Shown piece by piece: positions 46,153 to 56,471 of a stretch of 64,000 bases of DNA. Position 1 is the first letter of the stretch. Each line of letters opens with the position of its first letter. The stretch is from Symbiodinium natans (Eukaryota; Sar; Dinophyceae; Suessiales; Symbiodiniaceae). The position numbers and the translations under genes were made by a program. The stretch covers positions 224,501-288,500 of the forward strand of contig CAJNDS010001791.1 in NCBI GenBank assembly GCA_905221605.1, read 5' to 3'. The notes below the pieces were generated by a model. That model was not told the DNA's origin. It did not search any database and saw only the letters and a list, made by a program, of their open reading frames with translations.

Positions 46153-46733
46153 ACCAGACAAGGTCATCTTGGTCATCTTCCAAGAGGGTTCATTGGCAAA
46201 ACCATCAACACGCCCGTGCAAGCTGAGGCTCTGTGGGGACACCTCCCTAGAAGCTCGGCCGTGCAGTGGACTTCAGGATTCCAAAAGCAGTCCGATACGA
46301 GCCAAAAAAAGGTCCGATACAACCTATGTTAGTCAAGGCTCTTCTCTTTCCGAAGCCACGACATCAGCGGTGCCCAAACTATAGACAAACTTATAGCTTA
46401 AGATGACGATGGTAGCTCCGATAGTACTGCGAATGTAAATCCTCATCGACTCATGTGGCATACCGTGCCGGAGCACTTGGCACCTTGCGCTTCTTCTTCT
46501 CTCAATCTGCATAAGGCTCTGCTCATTCTGGTCCGCATCGGCCTGGGTGCCGGCGAAGCGGTGAGCGGGCCATGCCCTTCTGCAAAGATTGGGGGATTTT
46601 GACAAGGGGGGAGGGGTGGGCCGTTGAGTCGTTGAGGGTTTCATGGAAGTTGATTTTGGACTCATTCAACGCAGTAGATGGGCCTTGCTCAGCTTGCGGT
46701 CCGTTTTGCTTCTCGCCGCAGAGCTTCCCAGAG

Positions 46734-47549
46734 GCCTCTATCAGATCGGCGCGAGCTGGTTCCCGAAGCACCAGCAAGCCCGGTCCATCGCGATGGGCAT
46801 TGCCAGCGCCTTACAGACTGAGGACCTGACATCCGACTGGCCCCCAGTTCTGTTTTCAACTTTCTGTTCCGGAACTGAGTGGACTCCCAGGCAGGGCAGT
46901 GCCTCGGGGCGGCCACGGCCATGACGTTCTCGCACGTCACCGCCTTCAGACTGCAAGGGGGTGCTTTCGTAATCCAAGCAAACGATAGTGTGTGTGTGTG
47001 TGTGTGTGCATGTGCGTATTCGCTAAGCCTTTAAGCTGCAAGCAAATACCCGCTGCCCACCACTGAAACGGCCTGCAAAAGGCCACCTAATGATCAGATG
47101 CCCGGTGTGCAAATTGTTTCAGCGAGCCCAGAGGCATTTGCGAAGTTGTGCTCCGGAGAGCGTCAGCTCGCGGAATTCAACTTTTGGGCCTGGGTCATCA
47201 ACATTTTCACGGTTTCACGTGCAACAAGTGCAGGAATCTTCGACGGGTGGCGTGCAGCGAAGTTGCTCCGTGACCGTCACGCACATCTTATGCCAGCGCA
47301 AGCCCCAAACTGAGACCACAGGCCCAGAAGCCCAACAAAAGTGCCAAAGGTGTCGCATGTCATCCGAACGTCGCCGCTGCTTCGCATTTCGTGAGCCCAG
47401 ACATCAAAAAGCGACAGCTTGAGGACGGCGAGCGCAGCCCGCCCGCGCCTAGGCGAGAGCACGATTGCGGGCAGAGCAGGCCTCGCGCGCGCGCGTCTTC
47501 GGAACCCATCAGTAGTATTGACAAACACTGTTTGGCGAACATATACCCA

Positions 47550-47589
<40 letters not shown>

Positions 47590-48278
47590 TGTTTCCTATT
47601 TTTTCCTCTTCCTCTCTCTCTTCCTCTCTCTCTCCCTCTCCCTCTCCCGCCGCAATTTGCCGCCCAATGCGAGTGAAAGCAAGTCTGCTTGTGGTTCCTG
47701 AAGCTTTCTCGGATTCTGACATGCTATCCCAAGGAGCAGGCCTCTTGGCATGCAAAGCTGACACTTTTGTGAGTCCCATGTTGACTGTCAGTCCAGTCCC
47801 GCAGACGAGTTGATTGCCGCCGGTTCCTTGCGACCGTGTGATTGACAGATGCGTCTGGCGACCCTCCGCCAGCAAGTGGCACCTCGTCTCCTGTCCGAGG
47901 ACTGGCGCATCATGTTCTACGTGTTCGGGTCGATGGGCATGCAGCTTGGTTCATGTCGACAGCCCCACTTTCTGAAGGCTAAAGCAGGAGCTCTCGAAAC
48001 TGGATGCAGGGCAAAGAAAGGCATCATAGAAGGAGTATATATAGACATCCTTAGCTGAGATCCATCTCAGGCTTTGGAGCATCATGTTCGGCCTCTATGG
48101 CTCTGATTGCGCCGACACCCACAGTGGCTTGGCTGGAATTGTTCCCAGATGTTCTCAAGAAATCTGAGACCCCCTGGTACAAGGCAGGGAGAGAGATCAA
48201 AGTGACGGCATGTGCACCTCCACAGTGCGGAGTTTTTGCTGTCGTTTTGTTGCACCTTGCTGTAAGCTTCGGCGGTGC
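46734..48278 (+). CDS. Probable major facilitator superfamily transporter, partial exons
   Basis: Exon 46,734-46,822 (LYQIGASWFPKHQQARSIAM, GA donor) matches the MFS segment before TM5, with WFP followed by basic residues and small residues. Exon 47,849-47,940 (LSEDWRIMFYVFGSMG, GC donor) matches the W-R-x-x-F segment leading into TM6. Exon 48,125-48,183 (AWLELFPDVLKKSETPWYK, GC donor) fits the cytosolic loop. Exon 48,226 to about 48,278 (CGVFAVVLLHLAVSFG) fits TM7, joined in phase. Order and spacing suit an organic-anion/SLC17-like carrier, but the substrate cannot be told. The N-terminal TMs and the C-terminal half were not found; the join between the second and third exons is out of phase unless a microexon lies between. 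Confidence 0.55.
46986..47008. repeat. (GT)n microsatellite
   Basis: About 10 GT units in the probable transporter intron. Confidence 0.9.
47549..47592. repeat. (TA)n followed by poly-T
   Basis: TA tract running into about 20 T residues, then a CT-rich stretch to 47,650, in the probable transporter intron. Confidence 0.9.
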
Positions 48279-51200
48279 TGCTCATGGCTTCGCACTGCAC
48301 TCTGAGTGTCCGCCCCTTTGGCTTGTGATGCCTGAGCAGCCTGAGCCTAATTACCTTCCACGAAGGATACATCAGCAACGAGGAGCGCACCAGCATCCAG
48401 ATGACCAAGCGATCCATGGCATTGGAAGCTGTTGGAGTACTGAGACTGTGCAGGGCTCACAAGCCATAGCACAGGCTTCCGAAACTTCAGGGGCTCCGGA
48501 ACAAGCATGAAGAAGTCCTGTCTACTGTGTGCTGTTGCAAGATTCCATGAACACACCCTAACAGCCTCACCAGAAAGAAACGCAGACTCATGCAGATGAT
48601 GATATTGCATGGTGTATATTTGCTCCTCGTTGCCCGAAGCCTCTCAGGCTTTCGCATTCAAAGGCACAGAAGCTGCCCGCTGACATCTTCGCATTCTGCT
48701 TCTGAGGAATAGAGCCACCAAGCCAGCCGCCCATGCCCTACGTGGAGCTCTTGAGGCACAGCGGGATGGTTGCAGGGTGGCTGTTGCAAGCTTTGAGCTG
48801 GCCTAGACAGGCCCCAGGGGGAGATGATCTTTGCAACGTTCAGCACAACCCATGCATGTGCGGGTGGGGGCGGGGGGCAGCGGAAAATACATCGGGTGGC
48901 CGCCTTTTCGAATGACCCCCGCAGAACTATACGGAGACCCCAGCGTACCCCCGCAGAACCCGACGAGCCCCGCATAGCCACGCAGAACCTATCGGAAGAT
49001 TACAATCTCCTTGTGGAACAATTCGCAGAACCGCCCTCTGCCTCGCAGAAATGCGTCTGCCCCGCAGAGGATATTCAGAGCGAAAAGAACCCAGATGCAA
49101 AAAGCAGCCATTGAAGGCGCAGGAGCCTTCAGGAAGCTGGCATCTTGCAATACCTCTTCGAGGTGTTTTCAGAAAAGCAGGCCGTGAAGAGCCTGAAAGT
49201 CCAACATATTCCCTTGCCCTGAGGCAGCGACCCATTCAGGGCCTACTCTTCATCGAGTTCATGCTCTGCTTCGTTTGGCACCTGGGCAAGGATGCGAAAT
49301 CGGGGCTCGTGGCGGGAATTTCTGAAAACGTCACATCTGCACGGAGTTGCCCAGGTTTGTGAAGAGGCACACATTCTTGAATCGAAGGCTTCAGAGTTTT
49401 TGAATCGACTGTCGTTGTCTTAAAAGTCTGTAGAAGACCTGTCGAATGACTCATGGGGCTGCCCTTGCCATCCTTTCATGAAAGCATATGAAAGCCTCCA
49501 TTCCTGGCAAACCGAGAGCCCAGGTTTCTCTGGCTCTCATGGATGCCCTCCTTCTTCCATGACAACTTCAACATGCCTGCGGCCGAGATGTTGTCGAGTT
49601 GTAGAGGCTTCTTTTTTCTTACAATCCTTGGATCTCTCCTTGCTTCCCTTTTTCTTGCGCTCCCCCCTATCTGCCCTATCTCTGTACTCAGAGGCCGACC
49701 GGTGAGGCGGGCACCATGGGCCTGATCGCCTACTGGCTCGCAGCGCCCGCCACGAAGCGGAGAAGTGAAATAAGAGGGCACAGCATGACACAAAAAGAGA
49801 CGTAGTGACGTAGTGATGAGGATTTAGGCTGAGGGTTTAGGGAGAAGATGTGATGGGTCCCAGTTACGGTGTTGCATGGTTTTGACAAGCTTTGGTCTCA
49901 TGGCTCCATGGCTGAAAGGCCATTCTTCCTTGCTCCCCGCACACAGAGGTTCCAACAGCGCAGAAAGAAGGCCTTGGCTGAAGTAAGCAGCTTTTTGCAT
50001 GTCAGCTGGGCATCGCTCGAGGCCTCGCTGACTTGGGCGGAGCTGTCTGGGCAGTGCTTGGCGCCCAGCTCTTCGAAGGGCCAGGAAGACCACCAAGCTT
50101 GTGCTTTTCGTTGCGCTGTGCAAAGAGCGCGAAAGAGAACGGGGGTTCAGGACGCTTCAGCTGTAAGCTGCTGTGGAGGGCATCAGGCCGCCGGCCCACT
50201 GTTGAAACATTTTCAAACCCCTCACGTGCTGAGGCATGCGCAGCGGCCGCTGGACGCAGGGCGCTTGGAATGCTTGGGGGCGGCTGTTGAAGCGGGTTCG
50301 TGCGGCCTTCGAAGTCCTGGGGTCGTCACCACAGCTCTCCGCCTCATCCCTTTTTTTACCTGTCCGTGTAGCCTTTGCCGCACCCGGGACCTGCAGGACC
50401 TGTGTTTAACATAGCGTGCAGGGAACGTACGTTTCTTCCGATGGCATTCATGGAGCATTATGGAGAGTTGCTGCACAGCAATGACGCGGCATCGCTGCTT
50501 TGTGGCTGCTGCCGCCCTTCGCTTGACTCAGGCTGCGGCAATGCCGACTATACATGGCGGCGGCGGCGCAGATGCAGCCAGTGCGGTTTAAACTTATAGC
50601 CCTAAACGCTGGAGTGAGAGTAGCTGAGTAGCGGTGATGCCAGATGCTGTGAGAGTGCGACGTTGGATTCCTGAGTGGTTCGTCCATGCCTAAGTTGGGC
50701 AATCTGCATTGCAACCGCACCAAGAAGAAGCCCAGGTCGAGCAGTGCTAGACGGGCTTCCGAAAATTTTGGAACATACCATTTTAAAATTTTCCGCGGCT
50801 TTTTATCCTATCCTCGGATCGACCAGCGAGCCTGCCAGCGAACCCATTGCAGGACGCTACAAAACCCCACACGCGCATCCAAAGCGCTAAACCCCCACAA
50901 AGCGCCAGAAACCCTCGAAAGCCCTCGAAAGCCCTCGAAAACCCATCATATCACGAGAGGAGCACTTCCCCGCTTATCAGCCGTGACAAAACCGCCGAGT
51001 CGACCTGGAGGGGTCTTCAAACACCCAGAGAGGCAACCCGAGTTGTTTCTTATCGTGCCTGGATGTGAAGTGGAGCAGCCGAACACACTTTGGGCAGCAT
51101 GAAGCCTTTGAAGCCTTTGTCTGCGGCTGCTTGGCTCCCCACTTGCTCCACCATGCGCAGGTGTATGCTGTTGTTAACATCTTGTGGCGGTCAAGCGGTG

Positions 51201-51420
51201 CTGTGCCGCTCTGCGCATGGGACTCACCGGAGCCCACGGACCAGAGGGAGATTGCCAGGGTCGAAAGCCCCAAAGCCCCCCAAAATGTGCTCCCCCTCCT
51301 TCCTGCTCGAGGGAAGGTCGGACGGTTGCCCTGCCATCGGCGCAGATCAAAAGGACCCTTAGCGAGGGCTTCTGCAGATGTTTGTGAGCAGCAAAGTACG
51401 TAGTAGACAGAGTAGATGGT
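48279..51420. other. No gene firmly recognised
   Basis: The rest of the transporter gene may lie here. Coding-like bits include about 49,949-49,979 (RFQQRRKKALAEV after CACACAG) and 50,408-50,560 (MAFMEHYGELLHSNDAASLL). A repeated block, CCTCGAAAG three times, lies at 50,914-50,940. Nothing can be named. Confidence 0.4.
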
Positions 51421-51424
51421 GACA

Positions 51425-51915
51425 CTGATTGAATACCAGTGGACGAGACTTTAGCAGTGAACATGCTCCACAGATACATACAAACTCCATTTAACCCAGA
51501 ATACGAACCATTAAAGGAAGCGATCAAAGTAAACCACTGCCAAGAAAACCAGTGTTGGCTGAACACCATAACCGACCACTATACAGGCACACTTCTGGGA
51601 GCAACACACAAAGAAAAAGACCTGACTAACCAGACAGAGCATACTGACCCTGATAGGTAAGTCAGAACATGATTTTAAAATATCAGGTGTGCCACTACAG
51701 GAAATGACTAAAGTGTTTGAGCACTACAGGATCCAAGTCAGAATAAACAATGCTTTTGCGACACTGATTTTTCAAAATGATCCCGTATGCGAGACCATCA
51801 CGTACCAACATTATATGCCATTGTGAAGAACAACCATATATACACAGAGATCGACAATTTGAATGTATTAAGGCAGATATTACCTCTGGAGTATGATATT
51901 TCAGAGTAATGATAA
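51425..51915 (+). pseudogene. Viral-type protein with a Cys/His-containing domain, frameshifted
   Basis: Three frames read in succession: 51,430-51,660 (AVNMLHRYIQTPFN, then ENQCWLNTITDHYTGTLLG), 51,661-51,823 (SEHDFKISGVPLQEMTKVFE, HYRIQVRINNAFATLIFQND) and 51,815-51,908 (LYAIVKNNHIYTEIDNL). The conserved look of CWLN, the middle helix and NNHIYT recalls a domain I associate with replication-type proteins of large algal DNA viruses and polinton-like elements; this is memory-based and uncertain. The Cys and the late His could be a protease-like pair or zinc ligands. There is no start codon and the 5' end is cut at the island edge. Confidence 0.5.
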
Positions 51916-52395
51916 TGTATCTCGACTAGACGCAACAGATACAGCCGTTGATGTTTATGGTTTATTTACCACAACTAATTACGCATATGTTGGAGGAACA
52001 TTAACTTTTGTAGCATTAGTGACTCATTACTGGAAACATCAGGTGTCAAATTAACAAGAATATAAAGGAAGTGAACACGCAATATTGTTAAAAGGTAGTG
52101 CAATATGTAAAACCAAAAACATACAATTTTATGAAAGATGAAAATACACAGCGTCTTTGGATTTACAGCAGACGATATCAAAGTAAAACAGTAAAACTTC
52201 CGAAAGAATGGGACAACATAATTTATCTTATTGATGATGGTATGGAATCCTTCGCGTATAATAGAACATCAGTTATATGGTTCAGGAGATCATAAAAGAG
52301 AAAGATGAGTTAATCGAAATGGTAGAAACAATGAAAAAGGAAATTGCAACAATCAAAGGAGAAATAAACAAGTTGAAAAAGATTGAAGACACCTC
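51916..52395 (+). pseudogene. Viral-type protein with C-terminal coiled coil
   Basis: The clear part, from 52,098, reads YNFMKDENTQRLWIYSRRYQ, then KLPKEWDNIIYLIDDGMESF and AYNRTSVIWF. After one frame change comes a Lys/Glu heptad region (IKEKDELIEMVETMKKEIAT). The globular part followed by a short coiled coil is common in small genes of algal viruses and polinton-like elements. The reading runs into a later insertion at 52,396. If the insertion is ignored, the frame reaches a stop within three codons, which suggests this was the natural end. The function is unknown. Confidence 0.5.
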
Positions 52396-52779
52396 ACCCA
52401 CCCTCCTTGTGGTGGGCTGTGCCCTGTTTCTGGGTACTGCCCCGTCTTGCGGAGGGCATACTATTTTGTGCTGCCACAGCACGGGGCATGGCTTTTGTTG
52501 TGGCCATGGTTGGTGGTGGGCCCCGTTTCTGGCAGTTATGTGAGAGTCTCTGCTTCATGCTTGCATCCCCTGCTTAGTACCTGCGTAAGGTATCATGCGG
52601 GGAACCGCTTTGAGTCTGTGAAGTGGGCTGCCTTGCCAAGTGTCTATCCAACCCTTGCTGGCTTGCTCCTGCCGGCTTGGGAGGGCGGGCCTATGGAGCT
52701 TGGGTGATGCAGGTTGCTTGCCTTGCTCTGCGCTCCGCGCCCCGTTTGCGTCTTAACCCCACCGGGGGCAATTGTTGAT
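52396..52779 (+). mobile_element. GC-rich host repeat inserted in the viral island
   Basis: 384 bases of GC-rich text break the AT-rich island. ACACCTC (52,389-52,395) and ACACGTC (52,780-52,786) flank it as an imperfect 7-base target duplication. The 3' end, GGGGGCAATTGTTGAT, resembles a polypurine tract and the TGTTG start of a copia LTR, so it may be a 3'-end fragment of such an element (inference). It lies exactly between two convergent viral genes. Confidence 0.6.
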
Positions 52780-52784
52780 ACACG

Positions 52785-53523
52785 TCATAGAGTTAGTCGC
52801 TTATCCTCAAAAGCACTGTTCTCTTCCAAACTATGTACCTTCATGTTCTTCAGGTTGAATAGAAAATCAATGCCGAGGCTATTATAGGGGCCAAGACATT
52901 CGATTTTTAGTGTTGATAGAATACATGAGATGGCGTTATCTCTTCCACGGGTGAACAACCCATGCAAGATATTGGAGTATCTTTCAAATATGGCGTCGTC
53001 GGCAAAGTCATCGGCCACTATTGAAATACTGAACAATTCCTTTTGCTTATTCTTCTTCTGGAAGTCTATTACCTTGTGTGTGTGTGTGTGTTCTCTAATA
53101 TGCTTTAAGGCAAGTGCGTCGTATTCTTCAGAATTTTCTTTTTCCTGTATTGTATCCACTGTCATTATATCAGTAGTGTATTTCTTGACTGCCCTCCATG
53201 TGTCATCTACATGAACATTAGGGCTTAAAAAACGTACTCTCACAGGAACCTCGGTAAATCTTTAGTCTTCCATTTTGCAAAAAAGCAGACTTGCCACCCG
53301 CTGAAGAGGCAACACATAGCATTCTTGCAGATAGATTCTCGTATTTGCTTCTCTCACAATTGTATTTGGGTATGTCTATAGGTTCTACTTTCGAAATATC
53401 TTCACTCGTTGATTTAAGATAGAATCTGTTTCCAACATTGTTATGACAGCATACCCCCGCGATTGTGTCCCCATGCAGTGAATAATTAGTTAAACAATCA
53501 GCATGTGTATAACCCATAAGCAC
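52785..53523 (-). pseudogene. A32/FtsK-HerA-like DNA-packaging ATPase, frameshifted
   Basis: Two overlapping minus-strand frames (53,523-53,218 and 53,243-52,785) are one gene. Upstream: VEPIDIPKYNCERSKYENLS, then CVASSAGGKSAF, a Walker A (GGKS) at about 53,290. In the next frame comes VRFLSPNVHVDDTWRAVKKY, typical of the strand after Walker A in A32-type ATPases. Further on SIVADDFADD (about 53,005) is the Walker B with its acidic pair, and LFTRGRDNAISCILSTLKI is the arginine-bearing sensor segment of the family. Stop at 52,787-52,785. These ATPases pump genomes into icosahedral capsids of NCLDVs, virophages and polinton-like viruses. The frame change falls just after Walker A, so the copy is inactive unless it is a sequencing error. 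An HTHTH insertion in the middle is unusual. Confidence 0.8.
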
Positions 53524-53637
53524 ACCGTAAGAGTGTGGAAATACTTAATTAGATTAAAACCATGTTCATCGTAATTACTGTTTTTGATAAATATTGTAAA
53601 ATCGATTTTTTTGACAACATATGTTGATAAGAGAACC
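53524..53637. promoter_or_regulatory. Short AT-rich gap between divergent viral genes
   Basis: 114 bases between the 5' ends of the ATPase (-) and the zinc-finger gene (+). It is very AT-rich (TTGATAAATATTGTAAAATC), which fits a shared bidirectional promoter. This is inferred from position and composition only. Confidence 0.35.
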
Positions 53638-54040
53638 ATGGATTGCAATGCTGAGTATTACCCTCCTCATTGTGATCGGCAATGTGTTAGATGTAAAGGA
53701 TAGAAAAAATTTCTGTGTGTGTTTTTAAGAGATATTAGTATTGTAAAACGGGTAGGTATTCAATGCAGTATAGAACCACGGCTACTTGTTGCGAATGTCT
53801 TGATGGTATGAAAGCATATGAGAAACGGAAAATGACTTAAAAAGGATCGTGCGTTGTCTACATAACATGGAAGGTTTAAACATCAAATGCTCCAGGTGTC
53901 ACAGTCAAAAGACAGTTGAAGAACTCGGATACAGCAAAAGAAATAGCAAACTATTGCAAGTTGTATTCAATAGAGTATAATCGTAAATACAAAAACCAGA
54001 TGACAAGCCGTCAGAAAAATTTGTTGCGATGAACTTCTTG
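53638..54040 (+). pseudogene. Small CxxC zinc-finger protein of viral type, frameshifted
   Basis: ATG at 53,638 begins MDCNAEYYPPHCDRQCVRCK with a CVRC pair. In other frames TTATCCECLDGMKAYEKRKM (about 53,775) and LNIKCSRCHSQKTVEELGYS (about 53,877) add CCEC and CSRC pairs, and IEYNRKYKNQMTSRQKNLLR follows to about 54,033. The series of CxxC pairs spaced by basic stretches resembles small zinc-ribbon proteins common in polinton-like viruses and virophages. At least three frame changes are present. The overlapping minus-strand frame is less convincing. Confidence 0.5.
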
Positions 54041-54082
54041 AGTATTTTATGATACTTTGTAAGCAGGACGGCAGGATAATTG

Positions 54083-54352
54083 TAAACGCTTGCGCGCGGC
54101 GCCTCGGCAGTCGGACCGGCCCCAGGACAGGAAAGGAGGAAAGAGGGTTTCTGGCCCGCGTCCATGGCAGGGTTAGGGGAGGTGCCAGAAAGGTGGGTCC
54201 CAGGATGGAAGGTGCAGGGGGTGGGGGGGGGTCCCAGAAAGGTCTGAAAACGCCATTTTGTCCATTTTGGACTCAGATTTTGGTGTGGGGGGAAGGGTTG
54301 GGTTATGGGGAAGGAGACCTGATCCGGGTCTCTCGGCAGGAAGCCGAGGCGA
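54083..54352 (+). mobile_element. Short dispersed element, copy 2, with 7-base target duplication
   Basis: GC-rich 270-base insert flanked by perfect ATAATTG repeats (54,076-54,082 and 54,353-54,359). It begins near CGCCTCGGC (54,100-54,108) and ends with GCCGAGGCG (54,343-54,351), a terminal inverted match. Its last 60 bases resemble the end of copy 1 at 27,232-27,290. No coding capacity. It is inferred to be a non-autonomous host repeat that jumped into the viral island. Confidence 0.75.
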
Positions 54353-54359
54353 ATAATTG

Positions 54360-54477
54360 AAATTCCTATGAACACTGCCGTAAAGGATCTCAATAGTAAG
54401 CAACCGGAACAAACCAGTGAAAACAGAACGACTATATCGGATAACGCATTCATAAGAATAATGTAAACATAATTCAC
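54360..54477 (-). CDS. Short hydrophobic minus-strand frame, cut by the dispersed element
   Basis: From an ATG at 54,477 the minus strand reads IILMNALSDIVVLFSLVCSG and SFTAVFIGISI, long enough for one or two membrane helices, then enters the inserted element at 54,359. The + strand also has a hydrophilic frame here (VKDLNSKQPEQTSENRTTIS, stop at about 54,466). Only one is likely real and I cannot decide which. Confidence 0.35.
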
Positions 54478-54514
54478 AAAGGGTTCGGGAATATGTTTAT
54501 ATTGCGTTCAAACG

Positions 54515-54796
54515 TTAAAAAAAATTTGTTGCGTGCAACACTACAACCTTTAACCATAAACCGAGCAAAATATACAGGGGAACCATTGCCCACTTTGGGA
54601 TGATACTGCCACCTGATGGAATATGGATAGGGTGATTGGTTATTCCTATACTGGTCTGGGAAATGGGGAAGTTTGGTGTTGTAGTAGGGATATAGGAATC
54701 TTCCTCGAAGCTGGAGGTTGTTCCTATACTGGTATTGGTAATGGGGAAGTATTTGTGATATAGTTGGTGAGATGTAAGGAGGGAGAAGAGGAACAA
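54515..54796 (-). CDS. Possible viral-island membrane protein with internal repeat
   Basis: The 93-codon minus-strand frame contains two related segments (ITNTSIGTT and ISQTSIGITN), reflecting a duplicated TTCCTATACTGGT block at 54,640-54,745, and ends with a hydrophobic WAMVPLYILLGLWLKVVVLH, a probable membrane anchor. It has the same composition as the rest of the island. The family is not recognised. Confidence 0.4.
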   Translation of the reverse strand: MFLFSLLTSHQLYHKYFPITNTSIGTTSSFEEDSYIPTTTPNFPISQTSIGITNHPIHIPSGGSIIPKWAMVPLYILLGLWLKVVVLHATNFF

Positions 54797-55217
54797 TCTT
54801 CTAATGGGTGGGTTAGTGGTAGGCTGGTGGTATTATCACCCAAAACGGGCAAAGGTTCCGCTAACTAAAAACACCCTGGGCTCGGACTAATCGCCGAGGT
54901 ATCTTGCGTGTTGTCTGCTGTGCCCACAGTGCTGCTCCTCCTGCGGCTGGTCCATGTTTGGAACCATGGGCCTGCTTAGAGTTCCGATCTGTTGAATTGA
55001 TGCCGGTTGGCTTGGTGTCCAAGGGGTCATAACATGGCCAAGATCCAATCCTGGCACAAGCTGTCAAAGCTGTCAAGGGCTCATCGTAGATAAAAGGCGA
55101 AACAACTTGCGAAAGCGGGGCTATGTCAGCTATGTCTTGCTGTCAGCTGTAACGAGCATTGGAAGTACTTTTCTGAAAGTTCTGAAACCAAAAGGCTGTA
55201 CCAACGAGCGCCCACAG

Positions 55218-55268
55218 AGCTGTCCGTGGCACTGGTGGTCTTCATCGTGGTCGCTGTGGCCGCGAAAG
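55218..55268 (+). CDS. Exon encoding a membrane segment, unrecognised gene
   Basis: Between CCACAG and a GT donor the frame reads LSVALVVFIVVAVAAK, a typical transmembrane helix. A possible upstream exon, 55,107-55,190, reads GYVSYVLLSAVTSIGSTFLK, also hydrophobic. A small membrane protein is possible but unproven. Confidence 0.35.
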
Positions 55269-56165
55269 GTTCAGGCACAAAATCTGGGCGCTTGAAGGTT
55301 TGAATTCATTGAGTGCATCCGACTGTCCGAATGGATCGAGAAATCCCAATCGACTTCTATCCCTCACGGTGTGGGTGTCAAGTATCCCTCTCCACATGGT
55401 GAGCTTGTCTTGGAAGTGGGGAGGGAAACACAAATCGGTTGCGAGAGCCTTAGATTGACGTGACATAGTGAAGATGAAGTACAAGGAAGGCAACCAATTT
55501 AGTTCTCAAGAAGCACACTTTCGGGAGGTTAAAGGATGCCGCGTTGTAGCTTTGCCAGTGCGGCCAGATACACGGCCAAAAAGGAGGGGGGGGGTGGGGT
55601 GGGGTGAAACCCGGTCTCTCCCATCTCTCCAGCGCTCTCCAGCTCTCGCGTTCTTTAAATGGTCTTTTGCAAAGGCTAGGGGGTCAGGGGGAAGGGGTCT
55701 GAGGGTCGCGGATGACGCCGTCCACTTTCTTGAGACACTCTGTTGAAATTTCGCACAGCAACATAGCCGCCGGAGGCCACAATCCCAACGCTGTGGATGT
55801 CGGGGGCCCGTCGAATTCTGCGAGGGTGGCCCCTCGGACAACACAAAGTGACTTGCGACTAAAATGGTCAAATTTCTGTTACATTGCATATGGCACTACC
55901 TGCTGAGCTGATGGTTTTTATGTGGGATTTTCTGATTGTTCCAATCCTCCTGCGGGCTTCTAAACCTCCCTGAGATGATAGGCGTTAAAGGCCCATAGGG
56001 AAGAGTGTGTTCGTTTCGTTCCCGGAACCCGAAAGACCACTTTCCGCAGCGGCTGCAATGTGCCTCAGGCCTCTAACCTCCAACCCCCCTAAACTGCCCT
56101 CCCCAGCCCCTCCCCGCTGAGCTCCTCCGGCCACATCCTGCCCTGGGTTCTTTGGTGTTTGAGTC

Positions 56166-56471
56166 GTGCGGTGCAGTCCCCGTTTCGAGCGGCTCCGCTC
56201 GGCTCAGTTTCGGTTCCACGACCTTGAAGTTCGAATGCGGGGAATGGAATGCCCGGAATGCCCAGGGTGGTCTCCTGACCCTCGCTTCCGCCTCCATGGG
56301 GGCGATCGCAAACATGCAGCTGGGCATCTTTTCGGGAGTTTACCCGTCTACAGCTTTGATCTCGAGTCGCGATGGCCATGGATTCTGAGCCCTGTTTGCC
56401 ACTCAAAGTTGCCAAGGATTGTGGGCATATTGCTCGACAGTGCATGGCTTGGCTGGACTAGTGCAACTTGA
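56166..56471 (+). CDS. Open frame of 101 codons with a CPEC motif
   Basis: A single frame reads MRGMECPECPGWSPDPRFRL then HGGDRKH and on to a TGA at 56,471. CPECP followed by a His-rich loop could bind zinc. I considered a KDZ-type transposase N-terminus because of the CxxC and LHGGDRKH pattern, but the match is too weak to name. Confidence 0.35.
   Translation: MRCSPRFERLRSAQFRFHDLEVRMRGMECPECPGWSPDPRFRLHGGDRKHAAGHLFGSLPVYSFDLESRWPWILSPVCHSKLPRIVGILLDSAWLGWTSAT

Larger units (their letters stand above)
51421..54835. mobile_element. AT-rich island: remnant of an integrated DNA virus / polinton-like element
   Basis: Base composition changes sharply at about 51,420 and returns at about 54,835. 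Gene style also changes: intron-less, AT-rich, Lys/Asn/Ile-rich proteins, compact and convergent or divergent. Contents in order: Cys-domain protein (+), coiled-coil protein (+), A32/FtsK-like packaging ATPase (-), CxxC zinc-finger protein (+), a hydrophobic minus-strand frame and a C-terminal minus-strand frame. All the longer genes are frameshifted. Two GC-rich host repeats have inserted since. A packaging ATPase next to small zinc-finger and coiled-coil genes is typical of polinton-like viruses, virophages and related algal viruses. No capsid gene, integrase, polymerase core or terminal inverted repeats were found, so the exact group is open. Confidence 0.7.

Noticed and set aside
53905-54477. 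190-codon minus-strand ORF as one viral protein
   Set aside because: Its middle reads through a 270-base inserted element with a clear target duplication; only the first part can be original sequence.
56166-56471. KDZ-type transposase N-terminus
   Set aside because: Only a CxxC and a short His/Asp-rich stretch agree; no catalytic core follows.
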